A stretch of 32,543 nt of DNA from Chloroflexota bacterium. GTDB lineage: Bacteria; Chloroflexota; Anaerolineae; DUEN01. The stretch spans positions 1-32,543 of the forward strand of contig JAADGJ010000009.1 in assembly GCA_013152435.1 (NCBI GenBank), in the 5' to 3' direction. The position numbers and the translations under genes are program-made. Under the pieces are notes generated by a model. The model searched no databases and was not told the DNA's origin. It was given only the letters and a program-made list of their open reading frames with translations. Shown piece by piece: positions 1-8,518 of the stretch. Within the stretch, counting starts at the first letter, position 1, and each line of letters begins with the position of its first letter.

Positions 1-1
1 C

Positions 2-1489
2 TGCGCCCGAGACCATATGGGGGTCAAACCGCTCTACTACTACTACCAGCCCGGCCGCATCTTCGCCTTCGCCTCCGAGATCAAGGCCCTGCTCCAGATC
101 CCCAGCATCCCCCGCTGCCTGAACGAGATCCGCGTGGGGGATTACCTGGCGCCCTTGCTGGAGGACAAGGCCATCACCTTCTATCAGGACATCCTGCGGC
201 TGCCCCCGGGGCACAGCATGACGATCCGCCAGGAGGGATGCCAGCTTCAGACGTATTGGCAATTGGACCCCACGCGAGAGCTCCGGCTCGGTTCTGACGA
301 GGAGTACGCGGAGGCCTATCGAGAGATCCTCACGGAGGCGGTGCGCTGCCGATTGCGCAGCGCCTTCCCCGTGGGGTCCATGCTGAGCGGGGGGCTGGAC
401 TCCTCATCGGTCACCTGCATCGCCCAACGGCTGCTCGCTCAAGAGGGGAAACAGCCGCTCCACACCTTTTCAGCGGTATTTGAGGAGGTACCTGAAAGCG
501 ACGAAAGCGCCTTCATCCAGGCCGTACTGGCCCAGGCAAGCGTCCATCCCCATTTCATACACGGGGACCGCCTAAGCCCTCTGGCGGACCTGGACCGGGT
601 TTTCTGGCATGAGGATGAGGCCTTCTACGCCTTCAATCTGTTTCTCAGCTGGGAGACATGGAAGGTCGCTCAGGAGCAGGGGGTTCGTATCCTGTTGGAC
701 GGCTTCGTAGGGGATAGCACGGTACCGGATGGGCTCACATTCCTCATAGAGCTCTCGGCTAGGGGCAAATGGATCGCTCTGGCCAGGGAGATCAGAGCCC
801 TCGCCAGGCGTTATCACACCCCATCGTGGGGGCCATTTCGACATTACCTGTGGAATCACGGCATCAAGCCTCGAATTCTCTCCCCGCTTCGCCGGATTTG
901 GCAGCGAGAAGAAGAGATAGAATGGAATGAGACGATCCGGCCCGCCTTCGCACGACGTATCGGACTGAAGGATCGGATCCGAGCTTTACAAGCGCCTTGG
1001 CTGAAGCCACTGAAATCGATGAAAGCGTACCATTATCACGGTCTCACCTCCGGTGAGATCCCCTTCGCCCTGGAGGTGTATAATAAGGGGGCCGCAGCCT
1101 TTCCCATCGAAGTGCGGTTCCCCTTCACCGATCGGAGGCTGATCGAGTTCGCCTTATCCCTTCCGCCAGAACAGATGCTACGCGCCGGATGGACCCGGGC
1201 GATCGTGCGCCACGCGCTGGGTGGGATCCTCCCCGAGAAGGTGCGCTGGCGGCGGGGGAAGGGGAATCTCGGCCCCAACTTTGAGCGAGCGTTGCTCAAG
1301 TTCGAGAGGAAACGGCTGGACGATGTGATCCTGCGAGATTCGAGGACCATCGAGCCATTTGTAAATATCGCCGCATTGCGCGAAACTTATAAGCGATACA
1401 TCGATCGCAGGGCTGGCGATGAGGTGTTGCCCATCTGGCTAGCGACCACATTAGCCTTGTGGCTCCGCTCCGCGGAGATCGAGTCATGA
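2..1489 (+). CDS. Lasso peptide cyclase (asparagine synthetase-like), 5'-truncated
   Basis: The reading frame is open from the window edge, so the N-terminus is missing. The first visible residues (ARDHMGVKPLYYYY) match the end of the class II glutamine amidotransferase domain of asparagine synthetases. The ATP-pyrophosphatase loop SGGLDSSS lies near 385-408, followed by the alpha-helical synthetase domain. Lasso cyclases (C proteins) of this family adenylate an Asp or Glu side chain of the precursor and close the macrolactam ring with the core N-terminus. The lasso call rests on the precursor 30 bp downstream, whose leader fits the lasso consensus. True asparagine synthetase is unlikely in this context. 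Whether the amidotransferase cysteine is present cannot be judged. The leader-binding (B1) and peptidase (B2) genes are not seen and would be expected upstream. Confidence 0.9.
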   Translation, partial: CARDHMGVKPLYYYYQPGRIFAFASEIKALLQIPSIPRCLNEIRVGDYLAPLLEDKAITFYQDILRLPPGHSMTIRQEGCQLQTYWQLDPTRELRLGSDEEYAEAYREILTEAVRCRLRSAFPVGSMLSGGLDSSSVTCIAQRLLAQEGKQPLHTFSAVFEEVPESDESAFIQAVLAQASVHPHFIHGDRLSPLADLDRVFWHEDEAFYAFNLFLSWETWKVAQEQGVRILLDGFVGDSTVPDGLTFLIELSARGKWIALAREIRALARRYHTPSWGPFRHYLWNHGIKPRILSPLRRIWQREEEIEWNETIRPAFARRIGLKDRIRALQAPWLKPLKSMKAYHYHGLTSGEIPFALEVYNKGAAAFPIEVRFPFTDRRLIEFALSLPPEQMLRAGWTRAIVRHALGGILPEKVRWRRGKGNLGPNFERALLKFERKRLDDVILRDSRTIEPFVNIAALRETYKRYIDRRAGDEVLPIWLATTLALWLRSAEIES

Positions 1490-1519
1490 TCTCACAAGCA
1501 CGCAAAGGACTTTCGACTC

Positions 1520-1708
1520 ATGGACGACAAGAAGACCTACGAGACCCCGAAGCTGAAAACCTATGGTGATGTGACGAAGATCACCCTAGGCCCCAACGCG
1601 GGCTGGCTGGACTGGATCATCGGTGCCGTCACAACGGGCACCCCAGGTAGTGGAGGATACTCCTGCAAAGGGAAACCCTGGCCCCAGATCCATCCCTGTT
1701 CCTCCTGA
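1520..1708 (+). CDS. Lasso peptide precursor
   Basis: This 62-residue peptide follows the cyclase by 30 bp, with an AAAGGA ribosome site at 1504-1509. Residues 7-22 fit the lasso leader consensus YxxPxLxxxGxxxxxT exactly (Tyr7, Pro10, Leu12, Gly16, Thr22). Thr at the penultimate leader position puts cleavage after Leu23, so the core starts at Gly24. Asp31 is core position 8, giving a predicted Gly1-Asp8 eight-residue macrolactam (GPNAGWLD). The core is 39 residues, long for the class, and its tail is Gly/Thr/Pro-rich. It has cysteines at core positions 26 and 37, which could form a disulfide, and ends in Ser-Ser. Ring and cleavage site are inferred from family rules. The precursor call itself is strong because cyclase and exporter flank it. 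Confidence 0.9.
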   Translation: MDDKKTYETPKLKTYGDVTKITLGPNAGWLDWIIGAVTTGTPGSGGYSCKGKPWPQIHPCSS

Positions 1709-2017
1709 CCCATCCAATGGGACGGGAGGCTAGCCTACACTTAACCGTGAGCACAGGGCAAAGGGAGAGCCCACCTCCGCCGATGGAGGCAGCGCTGCTC
1801 TCCTAGGGTAATGCCGCGCTCACGCGCTATACTCTCCATGGAGTGAACCAGGCCTGTGATCACCGCGGCTGCACTGGAGATAGCGCCGCACCGAAATGTG
1901 GGCCTGGTGACTACGGCCAAGGTCTGAGCTGCCCACAGAGGGTACAGATCGCATAAGGGGACGGGAAGGCTGATCCGGGCTGAAACATATCTGGCAACGA
2001 ATCAAGTCTGAGGTATC
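1709..2017 (+). other. Gap between precursor and exporter
   Basis: No convincing gene. It contains a 5-bp hairpin, CCTCC at 1774-1778 pairing with GGAGG at 1785-1789, without a T-tract. It could act as an attenuator or mRNA stabiliser letting the precursor be made in excess of the exporter, but this is weak. An in-frame stop at 2009-2011 precedes the exporter start. Confidence 0.3.
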
Positions 2018-3871
2018 TTGAGATCGCTCAGAGACAGATCGCGCGATCTAAAAGCGCGGTGCTCGTATCTGCTGCAGACATTGCACCTGGTCTGGAACGC
2101 GGCCCGGGGATGGACCGCCGCGTGGGCGGTCCTGCTGGTCCTGCAAGGGCTGCTACCCGTCGCGACGGTATATTTGACGCGTCTGCTGGTGGACAGCCTG
2201 GTGGCAGCCGTCAACGCTGGCGGCTCATGGGAAACGATCCGGCCCGCGTTGCTCTACATCGGCGTGATGGCCGGCGTCGCCCTGCTCACCGAGCTACTCT
2301 ATGGGATCAGTGATTGGATCCACACCGCTCAGTCGGAGTTCATACAGGACTACATCACAGGGCTGATTCACGACAAATCCGCGTCCGTAGATCTGGCCTT
2401 TTATGAGTCGTCCGAATACTACGATCACTTGCACCGCGCTCGCAGCGACGCCACCAGTCGCCCTCTGGCGCTGTTGGAAAGCAGCGGGAGCCTGCTCCAA
2501 AATGGCATCACCTTCCTAGCGATGGCCGCGGTTCTGATCCCCTACAGCCCATGGCTGCCCCTGGTCCTGCTGATCAGCACACTGCCGGCCCTTTACGTGG
2601 TATTTCGCTTTAACCGCCGTTATCACCACTGGTGGGAGAGGACCACCCCCGATCGAAGATGGACTCAGTACTACGACACAATGCTCACCCATAGCGCCGT
2701 GGCTGCGGAACTTCGGCTCTTCGATCTGGGGGGACATTTCCAGTCAGCCTACCAAGCCCTGCGCCGACGGCTACGGTCCGAGCGTCTGAAGTTAACCCAG
2801 GAGCAAACCCTCGCACGACTGGCGGCCGGAGCCATCGCCCTGGTCATCTCCGGCATCGCCATGGCCTGGATGGCCTGGCGGGCATTGCAAGGGGTCGTCA
2901 CCCTGGGCGATCTGGCCCTCTTCTACCAGGCTTTCACCCGAGGGCAGAGTCTGATGCGCTCCCTCCTGAGCAACCTGGGACAGATCTACAACAGCACCCT
3001 GTTCCTGGGCAATCTCTTCGAGTTTCTGAGGCTGCAACCGCAGATCCTGGATCCTCCCCGCCCAGCCTCCGCCCCCTCGACCTTGCGGGAGGGGATCGCC
3101 TTCCGCCACGTCACTTTCCGATATCCGGGGAGCGAACGTCCCGCCCTACAAGACTTTAACCTCACCATCCCGGCCGGACAGATCGTGGCGATCGTCGGCG
3201 CCAACGGGGCGGGCAAGAGCACGCTGGTGAAGCTCCTCTGCCGATTCTACGATCCGGACGCGGGGCATATCGAGCTGGACCGGGTGGACATCCGGGATAT
3301 CCCGCTTCGCCATCTCCGCCGGCTGATCACCGTCATGTTCCAGTTCCCCGTCTTCTATCACGCCACCGCCGGCCAAAACATCGCCATGGGCGACCTTCAA
3401 GCCACGCCAAGCGCGGAGGAGATCGAGGCCGCCGCCCGACAGGCGGGAGCGCATGAGATCATCGCCCGGCTTCCCCGCGGGTACGACACGCTGTTGGGGA
3501 AGTGGTTCGCCGACGGCGAGGATCTCAGCGCCGGCGAATGGCAGCGGGTCGCCCTGGCTCGCGCCTATCTGCGGAAGGCCCCTATTATCGTCCTGGACGA
3601 GCCAACGAGCTTCATGGACTCCTGGTCCGAGGCCGACTGGTTCGACCGGTTCCGCGAGCTGGCCCGAGGCCGCACCTCCATCATCATCACCCACCGCTTC
3701 ACGGTGGCCATGCGCGCCGACGTGATCCATGTCATGGACAAGGGGCGAATCGTGGAATCGGGGACACATGAGGAGCTATTGGCTTTGAACGGCCTGTACG
3801 CGGAGTCCTGGACGGCGCAGATGCAGGCGAGTTCCCATTCCCTCTCCGCGGAGCCTCATTCGGGATGCTAG
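2018..3871 (+). CDS. ABC exporter, fused membrane and ATPase domains (lasso peptide export)
   Basis: A 617-residue half-transporter of the type I exporter fold. The N-terminal half (about residues 30-310) holds the membrane helices, and the C-terminal half is the nucleotide-binding domain. Walker A is GANGAGKST near residue 393, the signature is LSAGE near 503 (variant of LSGGQ), Walker B is IIVLDEPTS near 523 and the switch His is in IITHR near 557. The D-loop reads SFMD rather than SALD. Exporters of this kind (D proteins) in lasso clusters secrete the mature peptide and give the producer immunity. The start is TTG at 2018 with AGG at 2011-2013; a stop lies just upstream in frame, so no longer start exists. 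It is followed closely by the nucleotidyltransferase gene. Confidence 0.9.
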   Translation: MRSLRDRSRDLKARCSYLLQTLHLVWNAARGWTAAWAVLLVLQGLLPVATVYLTRLLVDSLVAAVNAGGSWETIRPALLYIGVMAGVALLTELLYGISDWIHTAQSEFIQDYITGLIHDKSASVDLAFYESSEYYDHLHRARSDATSRPLALLESSGSLLQNGITFLAMAAVLIPYSPWLPLVLLISTLPALYVVFRFNRRYHHWWERTTPDRRWTQYYDTMLTHSAVAAELRLFDLGGHFQSAYQALRRRLRSERLKLTQEQTLARLAAGAIALVISGIAMAWMAWRALQGVVTLGDLALFYQAFTRGQSLMRSLLSNLGQIYNSTLFLGNLFEFLRLQPQILDPPRPASAPSTLREGIAFRHVTFRYPGSERPALQDFNLTIPAGQIVAIVGANGAGKSTLVKLLCRFYDPDAGHIELDRVDIRDIPLRHLRRLITVMFQFPVFYHATAGQNIAMGDLQATPSAEEIEAAARQAGAHEIIARLPRGYDTLLGKWFADGEDLSAGEWQRVALARAYLRKAPIIVLDEPTSFMDSWSEADWFDRFRELARGRTSIIITHRFTVAMRADVIHVMDKGRIVESGTHEELLALNGLYAESWTAQMQASSHSLSAEPHSGC

Positions 3872-3902
3872 CGCGATGAACGATCCTGGAGGCAGAGCCC
3901 CC

Positions 3903-5153
3903 ATGAGCCGCAACGGAGCACAGGAGCTGCTGATTCATCTGCTCCGATCGAGCCAGGGACAAACGAGCACATGCGAGCAGTGTGAAATCCCCACCGCAGA
4001 CTGGGGGCGGATGATCGAGTTGGCGATCCGCACAGGCGTGGCGCCCCTGATCTATCATCACGTGCGCGCGCTCCCAGACCAGGACATCCCCTCTGATGCC
4101 ATCGCCGCCCTTCGCGAGCTGTACAACATCAACGCGCTCCGAAACCTCCGGATTTACAGGCAACTCCATTCCATCCTGCGAGCTCTACACGACGCCGGGA
4201 TCGCCGTGGCGATCTTGAAGGGGGCCTACCTGGCGCAGTTCGCCTACGACAACATCGCCCACCGCTCTATGGCCGACATCGACATCCTGGTGAGACAAGC
4301 GGATGTGACGGCGGCCGAGCGATGTCTCCAAGGCCTGGGATATCGTGTGGACGAGGGAAAGCCGGATGATATCCAGACCCACAGCCAGGTAGCCTATCGG
4401 GCGCCTGACGAAGACGTCGGCGTTGAGATCCATTGGGACATCCGCCCGGCCATAGGCGCGTTCCGCGTGGACATGGACGGGGTGTGGCAGAGGATGCAGC
4501 CGATCACCATCGCCGGCACAGAGGCTCTGGCGCTCCAGCAGGAAGACCTGCTGCTGCATCTATGCCTGCACGCGTCCAGCCACCACCTGTTCAAGTTCTA
4601 CGGGCTACGCTCCCTATGCGACATCGCGGCTGTGGTTCGACGTCATCGGGATCAAATCGACTGGGAGGCATTGCAAGCGCGAGCCCACCAATGGGAAGGG
4701 GCGAACGGCGTCTACCTGACCCTGCGGCTGGCGAGGGATCTTCTGCACGTCCACATCCCCTCCCAGGTGCTCGGGGGCCTGGTCTCCGAGGATTTCGACG
4801 AGCGCTATATCCTCTGGGCCCAACAACGTATCTTTCTGGCAGTCGACGACGCCAGCGGCCCGTGGTCTGACAATCTCGGGCAGTTCTGGGGGTCCCGGCG
4901 GATCCCGAGCAAAGTACTGGCCCTGCTGCAGGGGCTATTCCCACCTCGCCAGCGCCTGGCACAGATGTACTCCGTGCCGCCCGAGTCAAAGCGAGTCTAT
5001 CTCTACTACCCGGTGCGCCTGATGGGCCTCCTGCTCCGCCTCCCCTACACCCTCTGGCGATTGCGCCGGCGCGATGTGGAGGAAGTGGCCTGGATGGAAC
5101 GGGAGGCTGGACGGATCGCGCTGATGAAGTGGCTGATCCCCGCACGAGAGTAG
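3903..5153 (+). CDS. Nucleotidyltransferase family protein (NTP_transf_5-like) of the lasso cluster
   Basis: The protein carries the hallmarks of the NTP_transf_5 family (PF14907): a conserved LKGAYLA segment followed by RSMADIDILV, whose paired Asp residues belong to the metal-binding site of the polymerase-beta-like nucleotidyltransferase fold. Homologues occur in some lasso clusters, for example paeninodin- and pseudomycoidin-type, alongside a kinase acting on the C-terminal Ser. There the nucleotidyltransferase homologue has been linked to further decoration of the phosphorylated peptide. Here the precursor also ends in Ser-Ser, but no kinase is visible. I chose ATG at 3903 because GGAGG at 3888-3892 sits 10 nt upstream. 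ATG at 3876, 4 nt after the exporter stop, is possible but has no clear ribosome site. It ends the operon before a strong terminator. Confidence 0.8.
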   Translation: MSRNGAQELLIHLLRSSQGQTSTCEQCEIPTADWGRMIELAIRTGVAPLIYHHVRALPDQDIPSDAIAALRELYNINALRNLRIYRQLHSILRALHDAGIAVAILKGAYLAQFAYDNIAHRSMADIDILVRQADVTAAERCLQGLGYRVDEGKPDDIQTHSQVAYRAPDEDVGVEIHWDIRPAIGAFRVDMDGVWQRMQPITIAGTEALALQQEDLLLHLCLHASSHHLFKFYGLRSLCDIAAVVRRHRDQIDWEALQARAHQWEGANGVYLTLRLARDLLHVHIPSQVLGGLVSEDFDERYILWAQQRIFLAVDDASGPWSDNLGQFWGSRRIPSKVLALLQGLFPPRQRLAQMYSVPPESKRVYLYYPVRLMGLLLRLPYTLWRLRRRDVEEVAWMEREAGRIALMKWLIPARE

Positions 5154-5232
5154 CCTGTCATCCTCCCCTGCCGCCCCTCACGGGGCCGGACTATGCTCCT
5201 CCGCCGTTCTATCAGCGTCGATGCCATAACAA

Positions 5233-5267
5233 AAAAGGGCCATCCCTGGATGAGGGATGGCCCTTTT
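5233..5267. terminator. Bidirectional rho-independent terminator
   Basis: Perfect 14-bp stem (5233-5246 with 5254-5267) around a 7-nt loop, flanked by A-tract on the left and T-tract on the right. It lies between two convergent units, the lasso operon on plus and the cohesin gene on minus, so it serves both. Confidence 0.93.
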
Positions 5268-5288
5268 CGCTTGTGAAGCTCCAACGCG

Positions 5289-6629
5289 CTATTTCAGGAA
5301 GATGAAGGGAAGATAGAGCCGCTCCTTCCACTCCTCGGTAGGCGTGGGAGAGGGCGTCGACGTGGGCGTCGATGTAGGTGTCGGTGTGTCAGTCGGCGAG
5401 AGCGGGGTCGGCGTCTGCGTCGGCGTAGGCGTCCAGGTGGGAGTGCTGGTCGCCGTCGGCGTGGGCGTGGCCAGCTGCTCGCCGAAGTTCACGATGTGCA
5501 GCCCTCCCGCGACCACATCCACCACGACCTCGTCCGGGCTCGTGCTGACATATCCCTCCGGTTGCATCTCCCGCACCGTGTACCGCCCGGGTGGCACGTT
5601 ATCGAACTGATACCACCCGCTCGGATTGGTCGTACGCGCTACCGTAGGAGTGAGGAGCCCCTCCAGGCTCAGATACACGCCCGGCACTCCCGTGGTCTCC
5701 TCCACCGGCGGATAGGGGTTACGACGCCCGTCGCCGTCCTTATCGATGAACACCCATCCGGCCACCTGTCCCGCCTCCGGCGTCGGTGTAGCTGTGGGCG
5801 TGTTCGTGGGCGTGGGCGTGATCGTCGGGGTGGGCGTATTGGTCGGCGTGGGCGTGATCGTCGGGGTGGGCGTATTGGTCGGCGTCGGTGTGGCCGTGGG
5901 CGTGTTCGTAGGCGTCGGCGTATTCGTCGGCGTAGGCGACGGCGTGGGCGTGGGTGTGTTCGTGGGCGTCGGCGTGACCGTCGGCGTGGGCGTGGGTGTC
6001 GGCGTGATCGTGGGCGTCGGCGTGACCGTAGGTGTAGGCGTGTTCGTCGGCGTGGCCGTGGGCGTGTCTGTGGACGTCGGCGTGGGCGTCGGCGTCGGGC
6101 CAATGGTGATATCGGACCCCGACGTCACCAGCGGCACCGCCGAGCCCTGATATGAAACCCGGGTCTCACAATCCGTGTTGCTATAGAACACCACTTGCGT
6201 TAGCGGGGTATTCGCGATCGCGTTGAAGGTGATGAAGGCGATCCGGAAAGTCCCCGTCTGTCCCCCGGAGAACGTGCCCGAGGATAGAAAGATGGTGCCT
6301 TGCACGTTATCCACCTGGATGGGGCTGACGATGGGGATGTTGAAGACGCTCGTGTCGTAGTCGGCAGACGCCACCTGCAGATAGGTCGGGTCGAACTGGA
6401 TACAGGCCTGGGCCCCGTCCACGGGCTGCGTCCCGGCCCGCAACTCCACATCCAGGCTGAAGCTATCCGGCGCCCCGGGGGACGACACCGTCGAGGGCAC
6501 CAGAGCCAGCTCGACAGAGGCCTGTGCGCTGACCAACACACCGATGAAGGCCAACGCGATGATCCCGATCAGCCCAATGGCCATCCATCCAATACCACGC
6601 TGATAAGGCCACTTGCTGAGTATATGCAT
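5289..6629 (-). CDS. Exported cohesin-domain / SdrD-B-like / Thr-Pro repeat protein
   Basis: 446 residues. A hydrophobic segment near residues 16-35 acts as signal or anchor. Residues about 35-175 resemble a cohesin domain (beta-sandwich with [10 protein letters not shown] and [16 protein letters not shown]). A Thr-Pro repeat spans about 178-283. Residues about 287-383 look like an SdrD-B/SpaA-type surface domain, with [15 protein letters not shown] and [16 protein letters not shown] second Thr-Pro linker is followed by the C-terminal tail [12 protein letters not shown]. Proteins ending in a 'YLPL'-type tail are familiar to me from Chloroflexota; whether the tail anchors or sorts the protein is unknown. 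The start is ATG at 6629 with GAGGAGG upstream. It is the second gene of a unit, 34 bp after the dockerin gene, so the two products may bind each other outside the cell. Confidence 0.85.
   Translation of the reverse strand: MHILSKWPYQRGIGWMAIGLIGIIALAFIGVLVSAQASVELALVPSTVSSPGAPDSFSLDVELRAGTQPVDGAQACIQFDPTYLQVASADYDTSVFNIPIVSPIQVDNVQGTIFLSSGTFSGGQTGTFRIAFITFNAIANTPLTQVVFYSNTDCETRVSYQGSAVPLVTSGSDITIGPTPTPTPTSTDTPTATPTNTPTPTVTPTPTITPTPTPTPTVTPTPTNTPTPTPSPTPTNTPTPTNTPTATPTPTNTPTPTITPTPTNTPTPTITPTPTNTPTATPTPEAGQVAGWVFIDKDGDGRRNPYPPVEETTGVPGVYLSLEGLLTPTVARTTNPSGWYQFDNVPPGRYTVREMQPEGYVSTSPDEVVVDVVAGGLHIVNFGEQLATPTPTATSTPTWTPTPTQTPTPLSPTDTPTPTSTPTSTPSPTPTEEWKERLYLPFIFLK
5337..5470 (-). repeat. Thr-Pro linker repeat, C-terminal block
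   Basis: Low-complexity stretch encoding TPTPT-like sequence before the C-terminal tail of the cohesin protein. On the plus strand it reads as GTCGGCGTGGGC-like repeats. Confidence 0.85.
5782..6100 (-). repeat. Thr-Pro linker repeat, central block
   Basis: About 105 codons of near-continuous Thr-Pro with Asn, Ala, Ile and Val substitutions, built from a degenerate 6- to 18-bp unit. Likely an extended, possibly glycosylated spacer between the cohesin and SdrD-B-like domains. It generates long spurious frames on both strands. Confidence 0.88.
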
Positions 6630-6663
6630 GAGTGTTCCCTCCTCTTACACACACGGTCGGAAA

Positions 6664-7533
6664 CTACTGTAGTCCTGCTCGCCGACAGTCCCCCTGGACA
6701 TTGAAATTCATAGCCAGCAACGAGAAATCCAGGATATCCACGACGCCATCGTCATTAAAATCGGCCAGAGGGTTGAACCCTGACTGCCCACTTCGCTTGC
6801 TAAAAGCGGAAGCCAACAGGGAGAAATCCAGGATATTGATCCAATCATCCCCGTTCGCATCCCCCTCCAGCAACGAGAGCGCGGCCATCTGGGCAGTCCC
6901 CCCGGCCATAATCTGCACACCGTTCGCCAGGTCGGTTAAGCTGTGCGGGTTGCGCACACACACCGTATAGGTCCCCGGGGTCAAATCCGTCAGGGTGAAC
7001 CGCCCCTGCTCATCCGTGGCTACCGCCGTCGTGAAGCTCGAGACGGTCTCCCCCTGCGGGTAAAAGCGCAGCGTCAACGTCAGGACGTACCGGCTGGATG
7101 GAGCACTGCCATGCCCCTGAAGGGAGATCGTGCCCGAGATCATCCCTCGCGCGGCCGTGCCGCTGAGGTTCACGGACTGAATCAGCCCCTCCGACCAGGT
7201 CACGCTCTGATCCATCGGGTTCCCATTCACGGTAAAGGTGATCGTCCTTCCCGATTCCGGGGGAGGACCGCCTCCGGGATCCCAGGATGGATCGCCCGGG
7301 ATGTCTATAACATACACGGACTGCCCTGAATCGGTGACCACCACGCTCTGAGCCACGGCCGTGCCACTGATCCAGGCCACCACCGGGCTCCCCGGCGCGA
7401 CATCGGCCCCGTTCACCTGCACGCGTCCGTATACAGTAACCGGCACGGGCGGCACCGCGCTCACCACGGCCGCCAACGCCAGCGACAGTCCCAGACTAAA
7501 AAGCAACGCGATCCAAACTCTCTTGTAGGACAC
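6664..7533 (-). CDS. Exported dockerin type I domain protein
   Basis: 289 residues from a GTG start at 7533, chosen because a clean signal peptide follows directly (SYKRVWIALLFSLGLSLALA, cleavage near VVSA) and a G-rich ribosome site precedes it. The open frame extends 60 codons further upstream but that part has no recognisable character. The mid-section is beta-rich: a segment near residues 30-140, then a carboxypeptidase-regulatory-like fold (TDEQGRFTLTDLTPGTYTV). The C-terminus has two Ca-binding dockerin repeats, GDANGDDWINILDFSLLA and ADFNDDGVVDILDFSLLA, giving a complete dockerin module. It is the first gene of a minus-strand pair with the cohesin protein. Cohesin-dockerin binding is established for cellulosomes; here it is inferred, and no catalytic domain is present. 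Confidence 0.87.
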   Translation of the reverse strand: MSYKRVWIALLFSLGLSLALAAVVSAVPPVPVTVYGRVQVNGADVAPGSPVVAWISGTAVAQSVVVTDSGQSVYVIDIPGDPSWDPGGGPPPESGRTITFTVNGNPMDQSVTWSEGLIQSVNLSGTAARGMISGTISLQGHGSAPSSRYVLTLTLRFYPQGETVSSFTTAVATDEQGRFTLTDLTPGTYTVCVRNPHSLTDLANGVQIMAGGTAQMAALSLLEGDANGDDWINILDFSLLASAFSKRSGQSGFNPLADFNDDGVVDILDFSLLAMNFNVQGDCRRAGLQ

Positions 7534-7666
7534 GGATTTTCCCCCCCCATGACGCCATCCTATTCGCCCATTTCCGCTTCTCGCGCAAAAGACGTCTCTC
7601 TGCCACTCGCCAGTATACGCGTTCGCGCGCATGGGTGTCAATGGTACGGGAAACCCGGTCGCCTCT

Positions 7667-7672
7667 ATTATA
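7667..7672 (-). promoter_or_regulatory. Candidate -10 box of the dockerin/cohesin unit
   Basis: On the minus strand the sequence reads TATAAT, a perfect -10, about 130 nt upstream of the GTG at 7533. No good -35 at 16-18 bp spacing is seen; TTTACA lies 21 bp upstream, too far. Moderate support only. Confidence 0.4.
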
Positions 7673-8068
7673 CACCAAACGATCTCATTCCGTTGTAAAG
7701 AATGTGAAACCATAGCAAACCAGAAATTTTGCCACCCATCTCCTCGTCATCTATCCCCTTATCCACAGCAAGCGTGGGGGGAAACTTTGGCAGCGGGAGA
7801 TCCCTTCGCACACCCCTGAGAGCCGGGTGGGGGCTTCTTCAAAGCCAGTGACGGAAATCGGGAGGATAGGAACGCCCCGCTGGGTGCCCACGCAAGCCAT
7901 CCCCCTGGTCGTCAACCGAGGGAGAACGGACCTCATCCCCCACCCTCTTTCTCCTGAGCTCGGGAGAAGGAGGCTCACCGGTGGGTGGTAGGGCACGCCT
8001 GGCCGCGCCGTGTGCTGGGTGTCACGTATGCTAACTTGAACAGGCTCTGTATCGATACCCGAGGTGGA

Positions 8069-8097
8069 TTGACCGTTTCATACCGCTCGCCTATAAT
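8069..8097 (+). promoter_or_regulatory. Sigma70-type promoter upstream of the two-component genes
   Basis: TTGACC at 8069-8074, a 17-bp spacer, then a perfect TATAAT at 8092-8097. This is one of the best promoters in the window. Expected transcript start is near 8104, leaving about 415 nt before the kinase gene. Confidence 0.75.
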
Positions 8098-8124
8098 GAA
8101 GCTGATGCTCACATGATCGATATC

Positions 8125-8169
8125 GCACACGAGCTGACACGACCAGGGGGTTGTGGAAGTTCCGTGTGC
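8125..8169 (+). other. Structured leader hairpin downstream of the promoter
   Basis: GCACACG at 8125-8131 pairs perfectly with CGTGTGC at 8163-8169. Inside, ACGACC can pair with GGTTGT (one G-U) around an AGGG loop. It starts about 20 nt after the predicted transcript start. It could be the 5' end of a small RNA or a regulatory leader; no known riboswitch class was recognised. Confidence 0.35.
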
Positions 8170-8518
8170 ACTTCGCGCCAAGGCCTATAAGGTATCCACT
8201 CCCTTGCCTCCCGCCTCCCTCCTCCCGCCTCTAAGCCCAAGGACCAGCCCACGGAGAGGGAAGCCCCAGGGGGCGAGGGAACGAGCAGACCGTGCATCAG
8301 ACAGGCCGCGGCGTGCTGATGAGATCGGAGGCGTCAGGCCCGCGCGCAAGGCCGTGCGGGCGTGATACGTACGAGGATGGCAAAGCAACGAATCTCGCCT
8401 CTTCACGTTATCCATAGTAAGGAAGATCTCTCCAAGCGCCGCCGAATGGAGCCGGGCGGTGAGGGAACAGATCGCGCCATCTCATAACTCATCGGCTCAC
8501 TGACCGGGAAACCAGGGA

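Larger units (their letters stand above)
7534..8518. other. Divergent intergenic region with no gene
   Basis: About 985 bp between the minus-strand dockerin gene and the histidine kinase gene. I see no protein gene with a ribosome site. It holds the -10 at 7667-7672 (minus), one DnaA-box match TTATCCACA at 7759-7767, a small hairpin near 7939-7960 (TTCTCC/GGAGAA), the strong plus promoter at 8069-8097, and a long pyrimidine/purine-biased stretch from about 8200 to 8290. Confidence 0.5.

Noticed and set aside
5669-6155. Long Arg-rich and Val-Gly-rich open frames on both strands
   Set aside because: They are other-frame readings of the Thr-Pro repeat of the cohesin protein. They have no ribosome site and show extreme low complexity.
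7674-7713. Upstream ATG giving a 349-residue dockerin protein
   Set aside because: The extra 60 residues show no signal or domain character and overlap the -10 region. The GTG at 7533 is followed directly by a signal peptide.
7759-7767. DnaA box match TTATCCACA, with another at 11274-11282
   Set aside because: Single isolated boxes 3.5 kb apart. No cluster, no AT-rich unwinding element and no dnaA or dnaN gene, so not an origin.
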